A stretch of DNA of 50,555 bases from Candidatus Buchananbacteria bacterium CG10_big_fil_rev_8_21_14_0_10_42_9. GTDB lineage: Bacteria > Patescibacteriota > Patescibacteriia > Buchananbacterales > 21-14-0-10-42-9. The position numbers and the translations under genes are program-made. Numbering within the stretch: the stretch's first letter is position 1; each line of letters opens with the position of its first letter. The notes beneath the pieces were generated by a model. It did not search any database, was not told the DNA's origin, and saw only the letters and a list, made by a program, of their open reading frames with translations. The stretch covers positions 1 through 50,555 of the forward strand of contig PEZZ01000035.1 of NCBI GenBank assembly GCA_002773845.1, given 5' to 3'. Shown in pieces: positions 6,907 to 15,300 of this stretch.

Positions 6907-7974
6907 TTACAACTTACCTAAAAATATCTCAAGGTTGATTTCTTCGCCGTCGCGTACAACAGTTAAATTAATTTGATCGCCGACGCGGTGATCTTGGACC
7001 AATAAAGCTAAATCGTTTTGGGCGTCAACTTCTACGCCATTAACTTGCGTAACAATGTCATTTATCTCAATGCCGGCTTGGTCGGCGGGCGATCCGCCGG
7101 CAGGACTGCTAGTAATTAAGGCACCTTTGGAGCCAAACTCTAAGAGGCCAATAGTAGTAGCCAAATTTTGGTATTGAACGCCAAGTTCCGGGCGCTCAAT
7201 AATTTTATCTTTTAAGACAGAAGGAATTTTGTTGATAAAGTAATTGGGGGGTATGGCGACAGACCGATTTTGAATCGTAGTCAGTAGGCCAACGACGGTT
7301 CCGCCAAGATTATACACCACAGCACCATCAAAATTTGAATTCGCGTTATCTCTTAAAGCAATATAAACATCAAAGGTTTCAGTATTTCTATTAGTGGCTG
7401 GGTCGCTATCCCACATTTTGTTTTCAATATTGGTGACTAAAGTATCGTTAAATGCGTTTATGGCAACCACAGCCTGACCGGCGAACAAAACTTGCCAGTC
7501 ATTGAAAGTCACGACAGGCAAATTTTGTTTATTTATTTTTAAAAAGGTGGCCCCAGTTAAGCTGTCGCTAGCTAATTCTTCAACCGCGAACGCCTCGTTT
7601 TTATAAATAACTTTTAATTGATCGGTAGCCAAATTGCCAGTTACGTCTTGATGGCTAAGCAGCCAGCCATCGCTAGTCAAGATAGTACCATTACCTAAAA
7701 AGCTAGATCGGCCAAAAGAAGCACTGGCGCGGTAAATTCCGACGGTTGCTTCCTTGGCTTTATTAACGACTTGATTAACTAAAATATCATTATCCGTGCC
7801 GGTAAACTCAGATGACCGCTTAAGTTCCGGAATTGATTTGACTTGATCAGTTGGAGAGTCGGGAAAAATTTCAATCAAAGGTGAGATGTAAGCATCGGCT
7901 AAAATTTGCCCTACCACGCCGCCGATAAGGCCAAAAAGTAAAGCGACTAATGTTACTTTAAAGTAGGTTGTCAT
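6907..7974 (-). CDS. HtrA/DegP-like protein without catalytic triad, with PDZ domain
   Basis: A 355-residue protein with an N-terminal membrane anchor (about residues 6-26), a trypsin-like S1C domain (about 75-250) and a C-terminal PDZ domain (about 260-350; motif SPADQAGIEINDIVTQVNG). By alignment from memory with DegS, the catalytic His region TNKHV reads SHQDV (His to Asp). SLTDLAVL reads SLTGATFL (Asp to Gly), and GNSGGAL reads SNFDGAV (Ser to Phe). All three catalytic residues are replaced while the fold motifs and PDZ remain, so it is probably a non-catalytic periplasmic binding or scaffold protein. It is the last gene of the minus-strand operon led from 10150. Confidence 0.88.
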   Translation of the reverse strand: MTTYFKVTLVALLFGLIGGVVGQILADAYISPLIEIFPDSPTDQVKSIPELKRSSEFTGTDNDILVNQVVNKAKEATVGIYRASASFGRSSFLGNGTILTSDGWLLSHQDVTGNLATDQLKVIYKNEAFAVEELASDSLTGATFLKINKQNLPVVTFNDWQVLFAGQAVVAINAFNDTLVTNIENKMWDSDPATNRNTETFDVYIALRDNANSNFDGAVVYNLGGTVVGLLTTIQNRSVAIPPNYFINKIPSVLKDKIIERPELGVQYQNLATTIGLLEFGSKGALITSSPAGGSPADQAGIEINDIVTQVNGVEVDAQNDLALLVQDHRVGDQINLTVVRDGEEINLEIFLGKL

Positions 7975-8000
7975 AGATATTTACTAAAAGCCATTATACC

Positions 8001-8765
8001 TTAAATCCACTTAGCCGTCACGAGTATAAGGAACAAAGCCGCTAGTGAAATAATTGAATATCGTCTAACAACCTTCTTTTCTAATCGATTAAGCCAAGCA
8101 TTTCTAACTACTCCCATGGTGGTGTAAAAAACTAAACTTAGTATTGCCGCATTAACAAAAATGCTAGTTGGCATAAAGCTTACGGCAATAAAAGCTTGGG
8201 CTAAAATATAAGGCACGGCGATTAAATAACTGGCGCTGTCATCAAATGACATCTCTGTTACCCAAGCTATGTGGTAGGTGGCGGTTAAGGCGAAAAAAAT
8301 AGTCGGTATGATAAACCAAAGTATCGGAGCGTTAAAAAAAATAATGAACCCGAAACCCGCAGAAAATAAGCCATACAAAGCAATCAAGATTATATAAATT
8401 GAAATATTTTGGAGCGAGTAACGTTGAAATTTAGCCGGACGATACAAAAAGACATAGACTTGCTCTAAATAGATGTATAAAAGTAAAGTCGCGCTTATAA
8501 TAATTAGCTGTCTCAAAATCGCGCCCTGAATAAACACTAAAAAAGCGTACGTTGCCCAAATTACCAGTAACGGCACAACAGATAAGGCGCTAGTTTGCCC
8601 CGGTCTAATTTTTTTAATATTTAGCAGCCATACCGAAACAGCAACTATGACTGAAATCGTGGTGGCGATTATAACGATGTGTTTGGGAAAGCGCAGTAGT
8701 AATTCTAAACTTAAGCCAAAAATTACAGGCACGGTGTATGGAATGAACAAGTTAATTACCCTCAT
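8001..8765 (-). CDS. Polytopic membrane protein, unknown function
   Basis: A 254-residue protein with about eight predicted membrane helices spread over its whole length and few charged residues outside the loops. I recognise no family or catalytic motif. Its ATG overlaps the preceding stop as TAATG (8763-8767), indicating translational coupling. It lies 26 nt before the HtrA-like gene. The context suggests a job in envelope assembly, but that is inference only. Confidence 0.8.
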   Translation of the reverse strand: MRVINLFIPYTVPVIFGLSLELLLRFPKHIVIIATTISVIVAVSVWLLNIKKIRPGQTSALSVVPLLVIWATYAFLVFIQGAILRQLIIISATLLLYIYLEQVYVFLYRPAKFQRYSLQNISIYIILIALYGLFSAGFGFIIFFNAPILWFIIPTIFFALTATYHIAWVTEMSFDDSASYLIAVPYILAQAFIAVSFMPTSIFVNAAILSLVFYTTMGVVRNAWLNRLEKKVVRRYSIISLAALFLILVTAKWI

Positions 8766-9448
8766 TAAAGCGTGCGTCCGCTAATAGTTAAGGTGTCTTG
8801 GGAAATTTCAATATTATCTATTTGGGCCGAATCGCCCAACTCATCATTAACTGATTTAAGTTGCTGTTCAATCAGATTATTAACTAGGGCACGGACTAGA
8901 AATGACGGAATCGAAACCTCACCGACGGAAAATTGTTGGACTTCAATTCCTAATTCATTTTCTTTGATAATTGGTATTGCTTCAAGGGTAAAGTTAGTTG
9001 AGAACGGCTTTAGCATCAGCCCTGTAATGCCGATGGTTGATTCTTTGATATCTACTTCGATGTTGGAAAATGACGGGTCAGTTTGACCTTCTGAATAGCC
9101 GCTAGCTAAGTCAGTTAACGTCTGTTCGCTAAAGCTTAAGCTAAACGCATTTTGAGCGTTAGTTTCTGAAGGCGCGGTTGAAGTAGCAGTTTCGGTCGGC
9201 GCTGATCTGGTGCCTTTGTTTAATAACGGTGTCAAAATAGGAATTTGAACTAAATTGCTTTTAGCCAGCACTCCGGCAATGATGAGCAAGATTAAAATCC
9301 AAAATAACAAAAAGCAGGAGCATCTAAACACCATCCAACATCCGTACCGCCGCCGTCTTTTTCGTTTTCTTACCTTATCATTGGATTGGCGCTCTTTAAC
9401 GCGCTGCAACCGCCGGTATTCAGGCGTGTTGGTGATATTATCTGACAT
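8765..9448 (-). CDS. Single-pass membrane protein with extracytoplasmic beta domain
   Basis: A 227-residue protein. It has a very basic cytoplasmic N-terminus (RKRKRRRRYG), one membrane helix (about residues 47-66), a Thr/Ser/Ala-rich linker, then a beta-rich outer domain. In that domain FSLSFSEQTLTDLA, SFLVRALVNNLIEQQLK and ISQDTLTISGRTL resemble lipid-binding LmeA/DUF2993-type proteins, a weak guess. The ATG at 9448 is preferred to the TTG at 9460 because it overlaps the previous stop as TAATG. It has the same coupling to the downstream gene. Confidence 0.78.
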   Translation of the reverse strand: MSDNITNTPEYRRLQRVKERQSNDKVRKRKRRRRYGCWMVFRCSCFLLFWILILLIIAGVLAKSNLVQIPILTPLLNKGTRSAPTETATSTAPSETNAQNAFSLSFSEQTLTDLASGYSEGQTDPSFSNIEVDIKESTIGITGLMLKPFSTNFTLEAIPIIKENELGIEVQQFSVGEVSIPSFLVRALVNNLIEQQLKSVNDELGDSAQIDNIEISQDTLTISGRTL

Positions 9449-9843
9449 TATTGTAGCCAAGAATTTTCAGATCGGATTTGCTGTAAGCGTTCCAAGGCTA
9501 ACTGGGAGCCTGTTTGTTCATATTCCAGCATGGCTTGAACAATCGCTAGATGTAGATTTTGATATTCGAAAGGTAAAGTCAAAGCCAATAAATCATTAAC
9601 TGTGTTTGGCCGATTAGTATTAGCCCAAAATTCGTCGAGTATATTTTTTAAATTATCTTGGTAGTCTTCCGGCCGGTATGACGAAGTCACTCCGTTAATC
9701 GCCGGGGCAGTAGTCACAGTTGTGCCAGGCGCAATTGCGCCATTACGATCAGATATTTTTTGGCGGTTATAAAATAAAAAGAACCCTCCAGATACAGTAA
9801 CTATTAAAATTACGGCCAAGACAATTAATTTTTTTGAGTTCAT
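9448..9843 (-). CDS. Membrane-anchored hypothetical protein
   Basis: A 131-residue protein with an N-terminal helix (about residues 5-24 after MNSKK), a short Thr/Ala linker and a C-terminal alpha-helical domain (LALTLPFEYQNLHLAIVQAM onward). The frame is open from 9951, but the first 36 codons overlap the helix-turn-helix gene and look non-coding. The ATG at 9843 gives a typical signal-anchor N-terminus. No family recognised. It is coupled by TAATG to the next gene. Confidence 0.7.
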   Translation of the reverse strand: MNSKKLIVLAVILIVTVSGGFFLFYNRQKISDRNGAIAPGTTVTTAPAINGVTSSYRPEDYQDNLKNILDEFWANTNRPNTVNDLLALTLPFEYQNLHLAIVQAMLEYEQTGSQLALERLQQIRSENSWLQ

Positions 9844-9877
9844 GATATTATCAAATAGTAGGTTCATTATAGCATAG

Positions 9878-10150
9878 CTAGTTACTTGGCGGCCTGGGTG
9901 AGTAATGTTTGTTAGTAATTTTCCATTTATCCACATACTGTCCAATACCATTATTAGCTAACTTATTGCCAACCTTAACTTTAGTTTGTGACCAGCGCAG
10001 TAAGCTTTCAAAGTTTATTTTGTAACGTCCCCGTACTACAATATAGCGTAGCTCGTCTTGGGCAATTGCCCGACGGATAGTTTTTTGGCTCACACCCATT
10101 AAGCGGGCGGCCTCGTTGACCGATAGACGGATTAAATTTTCATTTGCCAT
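9878..10150 (-). CDS. Small helix-turn-helix DNA-binding protein (excisionase/MerR-like)
   Basis: A 90-residue protein whose first 55 residues match the HTH_17/excisionase fold: LSVNEAARLMGVSQKTIRRA is the helix-turn-helix, followed by the wing RYIVVRGRYKINFESLLRW. The remaining 35 residues have no recognised domain. It leads the minus-strand operon of membrane proteins ending at the HtrA-like gene and lies back to back with the sigma-factor gene. That makes it a candidate regulator of one or both (inference). No integrase or phage gene is nearby, so excisionase activity is unlikely. Confidence 0.85.
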   Translation of the reverse strand: MANENLIRLSVNEAARLMGVSQKTIRRAIAQDELRYIVVRGRYKINFESLLRWSQTKVKVGNKLANNGIGQYVDKWKITNKHYSPRPPSN

Positions 10151-10190
10151 ATAAGTCTAGAAAAGTATGTACATTGCATTAAGAATATTT

Positions 10191-10220
10191 AGTATAGAGC
10201 AAAACTATTACTTTAGGCAA
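10191..10220 (-). promoter_or_regulatory. Possible promoter of the minus-strand envelope operon
   Basis: Minus-strand TTGCCT (10220-10215), 18-nt spacer, TATACT (10196-10191), about 40 nt before the helix-turn-helix gene. Confidence 0.45.
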
Positions 10221-10275
10221 GGTGGCTAATTTTAGCTATATTTATTTAGCAAAATTATATTTACATTAATTACCT

Positions 10276-10305
10276 TTGACAAAAATAGCATAAAATGACT
10301 ATAAT
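10276..10305 (+). promoter_or_regulatory. Consensus promoter of the sigma-factor gene
   Basis: Perfect TTGACA (10276-10281) and perfect TATAAT (10300-10305) with an 18-nt spacer, 45 nt before the ATG. A housekeeping-type promoter drives the alternative sigma gene. Confidence 0.85.
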
Positions 10306-10350
10306 ATGGCCTTAAACTGTAACATTTATAATAAATCAACGTCATAGTAG

Positions 10351-10929
10351 ATGAGCAAGATTAAAGAACAAGTTTTGCTAATTCGGGCGAAAAACGGAGA
10401 CACGGAAGCTTTTGGCGAGATCTACGACCTGTACGTTGATAGAATTTACCGCTTTATCTTTTTTAAGATATCGTCGCATGAGGAAGCCGAAGATTTAACG
10501 GCTGAGGTTTTCCTCAAAGCTTGGCGATACATTCAAGATGAAGCTACCCGGGCAGTTGGAAACTTGAATGCTTTACTGTACCGCACCGCGCGTAACTTAG
10601 TGATTGATCATTACCGTACCAGTAACCGCGAGATCTCACTTGAGGCTGAGGAAGTATTAGATGTCTTAGACACTTCTAGCCAGCCTAGCTTGCTAGACCA
10701 AGTAGAGGTGCTATCCGAAATTGCTCAGCTAGAAAAATATTTAACCCAATTAAAAGACGAATATAGAGAAATTATTATTTTGCGCTATATTGACGAGCTA
10801 GACACAGCTGAAGTAGCCGAAATAATTGAGAAATCTAAAGGAGCCACGCGCGTATTATTACATCGATCACTCGCACAGCTCAAAAAATTGATTGAAGATG
10901 ACCGATCAAAAACTGATTCAAAAACTTAA
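10351..10929 (+). CDS. ECF-like RNA polymerase sigma factor (sigma-70 family)
   Basis: A 192-residue two-domain sigma factor. Region 2 (about residues 20-90) shows AFGEIYDLYVDRIYRFIF, EEAEDLTAEVFLKAW and LLYRTARNLVIDHYR. Region 4 (about 125-185) shows LKDEYREIIILRYIDELDTA and the recognition helix area AEIIEKSKGATRVLLHRSLA. There is no region 1 or 3, as in ECF factors. The promoter is a perfect consensus. The gene overlaps the following DUF5667 membrane-protein gene by 32 bp, the usual arrangement of a sigma with its regulator. Its target promoters are not evident in the window. Confidence 0.93.
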   Translation: MSKIKEQVLLIRAKNGDTEAFGEIYDLYVDRIYRFIFFKISSHEEAEDLTAEVFLKAWRYIQDEATRAVGNLNALLYRTARNLVIDHYRTSNREISLEAEEVLDVLDTSSQPSLLDQVEVLSEIAQLEKYLTQLKDEYREIIILRYIDELDTAEVAEIIEKSKGATRVLLHRSLAQLKKLIEDDRSKTDSKT

Positions 10930-11965
10930 GCAATTACGATCCGTTAAGCCCCGATCTGAATGGGTTCATTTAAATCGGGATTTTTTAATGTCTGAAATTC
11001 AAGTTTCAGCCAAAACCAAAGCCGGCTTGGGCAAATCTTTGGAAGCTATTTTGGAGGGCGTGTTAGGACAATTTCGCCATGTTATTATGCAGCCGGCAGT
11101 AGCAATGTTGGTGATGTTGGCCGTTTTTACCAGTTCAACTTTGGCTGTCAACGGCGCGTTTTACAGTTTGCCGGGGGATAGCCTGTATCCGGTAAAGTTA
11201 GGTTTGGAGAAATTGCAGGTTGCCGTCAACATTGCCGATGAAGAAAAAGCGACACTGCGTTTGGAATTTGCCCGTAACCGTTTAAATGAACTGGATCGTT
11301 TAGTTGCTCAAAATGATAACGGCGAGTTAGATCAACACGTCAACGCGCTTTTGAGCCGTTTCAATCAAGACATTAGTTTGGTGCGCGCGCATGTTGAACG
11401 CCAAAGTGAGCAAGGTAATGTTTTAAAACTAGCGCAATCAGTTGACTCTAACAGCACCGAATTTGCCAAAAAATTAAAAGCAAATAAAAGTAAGATTGCC
11501 AAATCATCCGAATCCAAATCAGTCCTAGACCAAGCTACTGCCGAGGCTGAAAGCACAAGCTTGGCGGCCTTGAGGGCTGTAGTTGACGATTCTAGTGACG
11601 GCACTTTAGCTATCGCGATGGTTGGGGGCCGGATTGATACGGTCGCGGCCGAAATTGAGGCACTGGCGGCGAGCAATAATTCTGCTAGCGCGCAAGCGGA
11701 AATTGACGCGGCGAGATTATTATTGGATGAGGGCGATGTTGACGGCGCGTTGGATAAGTTAGAATCAGCCAGTAAATTAGTTAATCAGCCGGAAGAGGAA
11801 TTGGATGAAGGCGTATCTGAAGGATCAGAAGATGCCGAAACTGAAACAGAAGTTAATCCTGAATTGGAAGCCGCGGCTGATGTTATTCAACAAGCTACCA
11901 GCACCGACATTGAAATTCCGGAGGAAGTAGTTTCTGAAACCACTGAAGAGTTGATTGGTGAATAG
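10898..11965 (+). CDS. DUF5667-type membrane protein, putative sigma regulator
   Basis: A 355-residue protein. A cytoplasmic N-terminal part of about 65 residues (KLIQKLKQLRSVKPRSEW) is followed by one membrane helix (about 68-88). Then comes the DUF5667 signature AFYSLPGDSLYPVKLGLEKL, a long helical region with many charged residues and a very acidic tail (EEELDEGVSEGSEDAETE). There is no zinc anti-sigma motif (HxxxCxxC). ATG 10898 is chosen over TTG 10892. The 32-bp overlap with the sigma gene suggests the cytoplasmic segment binds sigma and the outer part senses the envelope; this is inference, not a known property of the family. Confidence 0.8.
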   Translation: MTDQKLIQKLKQLRSVKPRSEWVHLNRDFLMSEIQVSAKTKAGLGKSLEAILEGVLGQFRHVIMQPAVAMLVMLAVFTSSTLAVNGAFYSLPGDSLYPVKLGLEKLQVAVNIADEEKATLRLEFARNRLNELDRLVAQNDNGELDQHVNALLSRFNQDISLVRAHVERQSEQGNVLKLAQSVDSNSTEFAKKLKANKSKIAKSSESKSVLDQATAEAESTSLAALRAVVDDSSDGTLAIAMVGGRIDTVAAEIEALAASNNSASAQAEIDAARLLLDEGDVDGALDKLESASKLVNQPEEELDEGVSEGSEDAETETEVNPELEAAADVIQQATSTDIEIPEEVVSETTEELIGE

Positions 11966-11975
11966 GCTAGTTTGC

Positions 11976-11994
11976 CCACGCCATGCGTGGTTTT
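11976..11994 (+). terminator. Short terminator-like hairpin
   Basis: CCACGC-CAT-GCGTGG followed by TTTT, 11 nt after the DUF5667 gene. The stem is only 6 bp, so termination may be partial. Confidence 0.55.
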
Positions 11995-12003
11995 GACAAT
12001 TTT

Positions 12004-12036
12004 CGCCCAAAGGGACGTCAGACGTCCCAAAGGGCG
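12004..12036. repeat. Short hairpin repeat, third family (copy 2)
   Basis: CGCCC-AAA-GGGACGTC, one A, GACGTCCC-AAA-GGGCG: an 8-bp inner stem and 5-bp outer stem separated by AAA/AAA. It matches the reverse complement of 5880-5911 with a few paired changes. A second perfect hairpin, CCACCC-TTTGT-GGGTGG, follows at 12038-12054. Confidence 0.6.
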
Positions 12037-12054
12037 ACCACCCTTTGTGGGTGG

Positions 12055-12340
12055 AGTAATCCAGGAAGGGATAGCCTTTAGCTGAACCGGCGGTGAGCCC
12101 AAATTAATTTTGTTATTAGAGTATTGGCCGGCTACTTTGTAAGCAATGCATTGCTAATACTTTAATAAAAACCAAGTTCCTTAACAGTAGTAACTTTGAA
12201 CACTCTTGGGTTAAGCACCTTGAGATTATTTAGGAAAGGTCGAAGCTCATGCGGGCTGGCTAGATAATTTCTAGGTCGTATTAAGCTTATTCAACAGCCA
12301 AAGTCACTCGTTAACGAACTATAATAAGTAACAAAAACAC
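12055..12340 (+). promoter_or_regulatory. Long leader region of the S-layer-like gene
   Basis: There is no gene here. It contains a perfect 14-bp palindrome AGCAATGCATTGCT (12142-12155) bracketed by AGTATT (12120-12125) and AATACT (12156-12161). It also has a longer imperfect fold between AACCAAG and CTTGGGTT, and a -10-like TATAAT (12320-12325) with no good -35. I match it to no known riboswitch. A structured leader is plausible for an abundant surface-protein mRNA, and the palindrome could equally be a protein operator. Confidence 0.45.
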
Positions 12341-15300
12341 ATGGATAGATTAAAAAAGATTATCGGCTACAGCGTGACTGTTACCACAATTATGTGGTCA
12401 GTTGGTTTGTTTGCGATGCCATTAAGTGTGTTTGCCGCCAACCCTGGCGACCTGATTAAAAAGTCAGGCTCTTCGTCAGTCTACTATTTAGGGACTGACA
12501 ACAAGCGCTATGTCTTCCCGTCAGGTGACGTCTTCTTTACGTGGTACGACAACTTTAATGGTGTTAAAACCTTATCCGACGCTGAAGTAGATGGTTATCC
12601 TTTAGGTGGTAACGTTTCTGTCCGCCCTGGTACCAAATTGGTCCAAGCGGTCACGAACGACACCCCTTGGGTTGTGTCAGATCCAAAAGTGTACGCTGTA
12701 TCTAAAAACGGCACCCTTCGACACATTACCTCAGCTTCTTTAGCTGAAACATTGTTCGGAGCCAACTGGGAAACAATGATTGTTCCAGTTGTGGAAACCG
12801 TTTTTGTCGGCTACAACACTGGCAGCGCCGTCAATACTTCGGCCGATTATAATGCGGCTTCAGAAATGAGCGGTGCCACAACGATTAGTGAAGATAAAGG
12901 TTTGGGTTCAGGTTCATCTGTTTCCACCGGTTCTTCATTAACTTTGGCATTAGCTCCTGATACGCCAGCAAGCACGTTGGCTCCTAGCAACGCAGCGCGC
13001 TTACCTTTCACTAAGGTTAACGCGACCGCTTCTTGTGACGGGGACATTGTGATTGACAGCGCGAAAGTTAAATTAGTTGGTGGTATTGGTAATTCTTCCA
13101 AAAACGCCTACAGTGGCGTTGACATTGTTGACGGAAGAACGATGTTGCCGTTTGACACCACCAGCAAGACTTTCAACGCTGACAATATCGCATCCTTTTC
13201 TCGTGACATTACCATTCCATCTTGTACCACGGTACCGTTGTACTTAACCGGTTCGTTTGGTTCAAGCAATGGTTCATACGCGGGTGAAGCGCATGCCTTA
13301 CAGCTTGATTCGGTCGTGTTGAAAGGCGGTGCGGTGATTGGCTCATTGCCAATTGTGGGTAACCCACACACCATTAACGGAACCATTACCATTGCCTCAG
13401 CTACCGTTCAACGCGGAGCTTTCAGTAATGCTACTGATTCTTCGTTAGAAGTCGGCACAACCGACTACACCTTCTTCTCATTCAAGATTACGGCTGGTTC
13501 GTCTGAAGATGTTAGATTCAATAACATTCGCGTTTACCAAGAAGGTACCGCGAGCTTCTCTGACATCGACAATATAAAGTTGTATCAAGACGGCACTTTC
13601 TTGGTCAGTGGAACCGTTGATCCGAATGACAGCAAGTTCATGAATTTTACCTTACCAAGCGGTATTACCATTAATAAGGGTCAGACCGCTCAATTCCAGA
13701 TTAAAGGTGATGTTGTTAGCGGTTCAGCTAGAACTATTCAATTAGCTATTTACCGCACAACTGATCTGTTAGTTCAAGGACTTGATACTGGCTATAACGC
13801 CGTGCCTACTTATACCGGCACAGGTTACATTGGTTCAACTACCGCTAACCCAACCTTGAATGATAATCAATTCACGATTGGTAATGGTACGTTAGTAGTG
13901 TCTAAGAGTAATGATGTCCAGGCAGGTAACATTACTATTGGCGACAGCCAAGCTCTTGGCGCCTTCAAATTTAAAGTCGAAGGTGAGCCAATTGAAGTTA
14001 CCGCTTTGACGTTAACAGTTGCTTCAACTGACGCAACCGACATTACTGTCACTGACGCTACCCGTGGTTACAGGTTAGTCAACTCTAACGGACAAACCGT
14101 GGCTGGCCCAACCGACTTAACCACCCATGCCCTAACCGTGGCTTGGACCGACACCTTTACACTGCCAGTTGGTGAAACTGTGTATAAGGTTGTAGCAGAT
14201 ATTGCCAGCAACTCTGGGTTTAGTTCAAACGACACTTTAACTGTATCGTTTAACCCGGGCTCAGCTTTAACTGCCCGCGGGGAAGTAACCGGTAATACTA
14301 TTACCGCAACTCCATCGGCTAGCATTTCAGCTAACGCTCAAACGATTAAAGCCGCTACCTTGCAGGTGACTCGCGATAGTTCACCTTCATCTAGCACTTT
14401 AATTGCCGGTGCGTCACAAGCAACCTTTGGTTCTTGGACCTTTGACGCCACCGACTCGGGTGAAGATGTCCGGGTGACGTCATTGGCAATTGCCGCTTCA
14501 GCAACCAACGTTAATAACTTAACGTTGTATGTTGACGAAGTCGCGCAAACCCCAATTAACACTGACCCAGCATCAGGCGGCAGCCGTAACACGACAACTT
14601 TCGGCCTTAGTAGCCCAATGGTTGTGACTAAGGGCTCTAAGACAGTAGTTAAGTTGCGCGGTGATATCAGCTCCAGCGCTTCAGCTGGTGAAGTAAGCCA
14701 ATTCGGCATTACTTCTAACGCGGCCGTTACTGCCACTGGCTTATCCACTGGCAATAGCGCCACTGTTACAGTCACCGCTGATGACGGTGCTGAAATCACG
14801 TATGCTGGCCAAGGTACCTTAACGATTGCTAATCACAACACACCTGAACAATCTATTATTTTGTCAGGTACAACTGATGTGACAATCAATAGTTTGCGGC
14901 TATCATCGGTGAACGAAGCAGTCGTCTTAGATGACTTAACTGTTCGTATCGCTAATGGAGGCTTAACTGGTACCGGAACTGGTAACTATGCTGATGTGAC
15001 TAACGTGGCTATCTATAACGGTAGTACAAAGTTAGTTGAATCAAACATTGGTGCTACTGGTAGCTTTAAGTTCAACTTCTCACAAAACTCATCTGCTACG
15101 AACTACGTTAAAGTTCCGAAAGATGGTAATGTGACGTTGACAGTGAAGGTTAATACAGCGGAAATTTCAAGCCAAGGAACCGACAACCCTGGTACCCCAA
15201 ATGCGTCTTTCCAGATTGGATTTGGCGGTGCTAATAGCATTAAAGCTACGGGTGAAGATTCCGGGGCAGCCGCAAGTGAAACTTACAATAGCTCCACTAG

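Noticed and set aside
9927-9935. Perfect DnaA-box-like TTATCCACA
   Set aside because: A single box inside the helix-turn-helix coding region with no AT-rich unwinding element or dnaA/dnaN nearby; not an origin.
9878-10150. Prophage or integrative element suggested by an excisionase-like protein
   Set aside because: No integrase, att-like repeats or phage genes nearby; the helix-turn-helix fold is general.
12070-12105. Resemblance to the FMN riboswitch core (ACCGGCGGTGA followed by GCCC)
   Set aside because: The preceding conserved GGGTGAAATTCCC part is absent and the downstream gene is not a riboflavin gene.
14338-14799. 153-codon antisense frame inside the S-layer-like gene (and similar ones at 12847, 13108, 14068)
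   Set aside because: Open by composition: Thr/Ser/Gly/Asn codons seldom give stops on the opposite strand.
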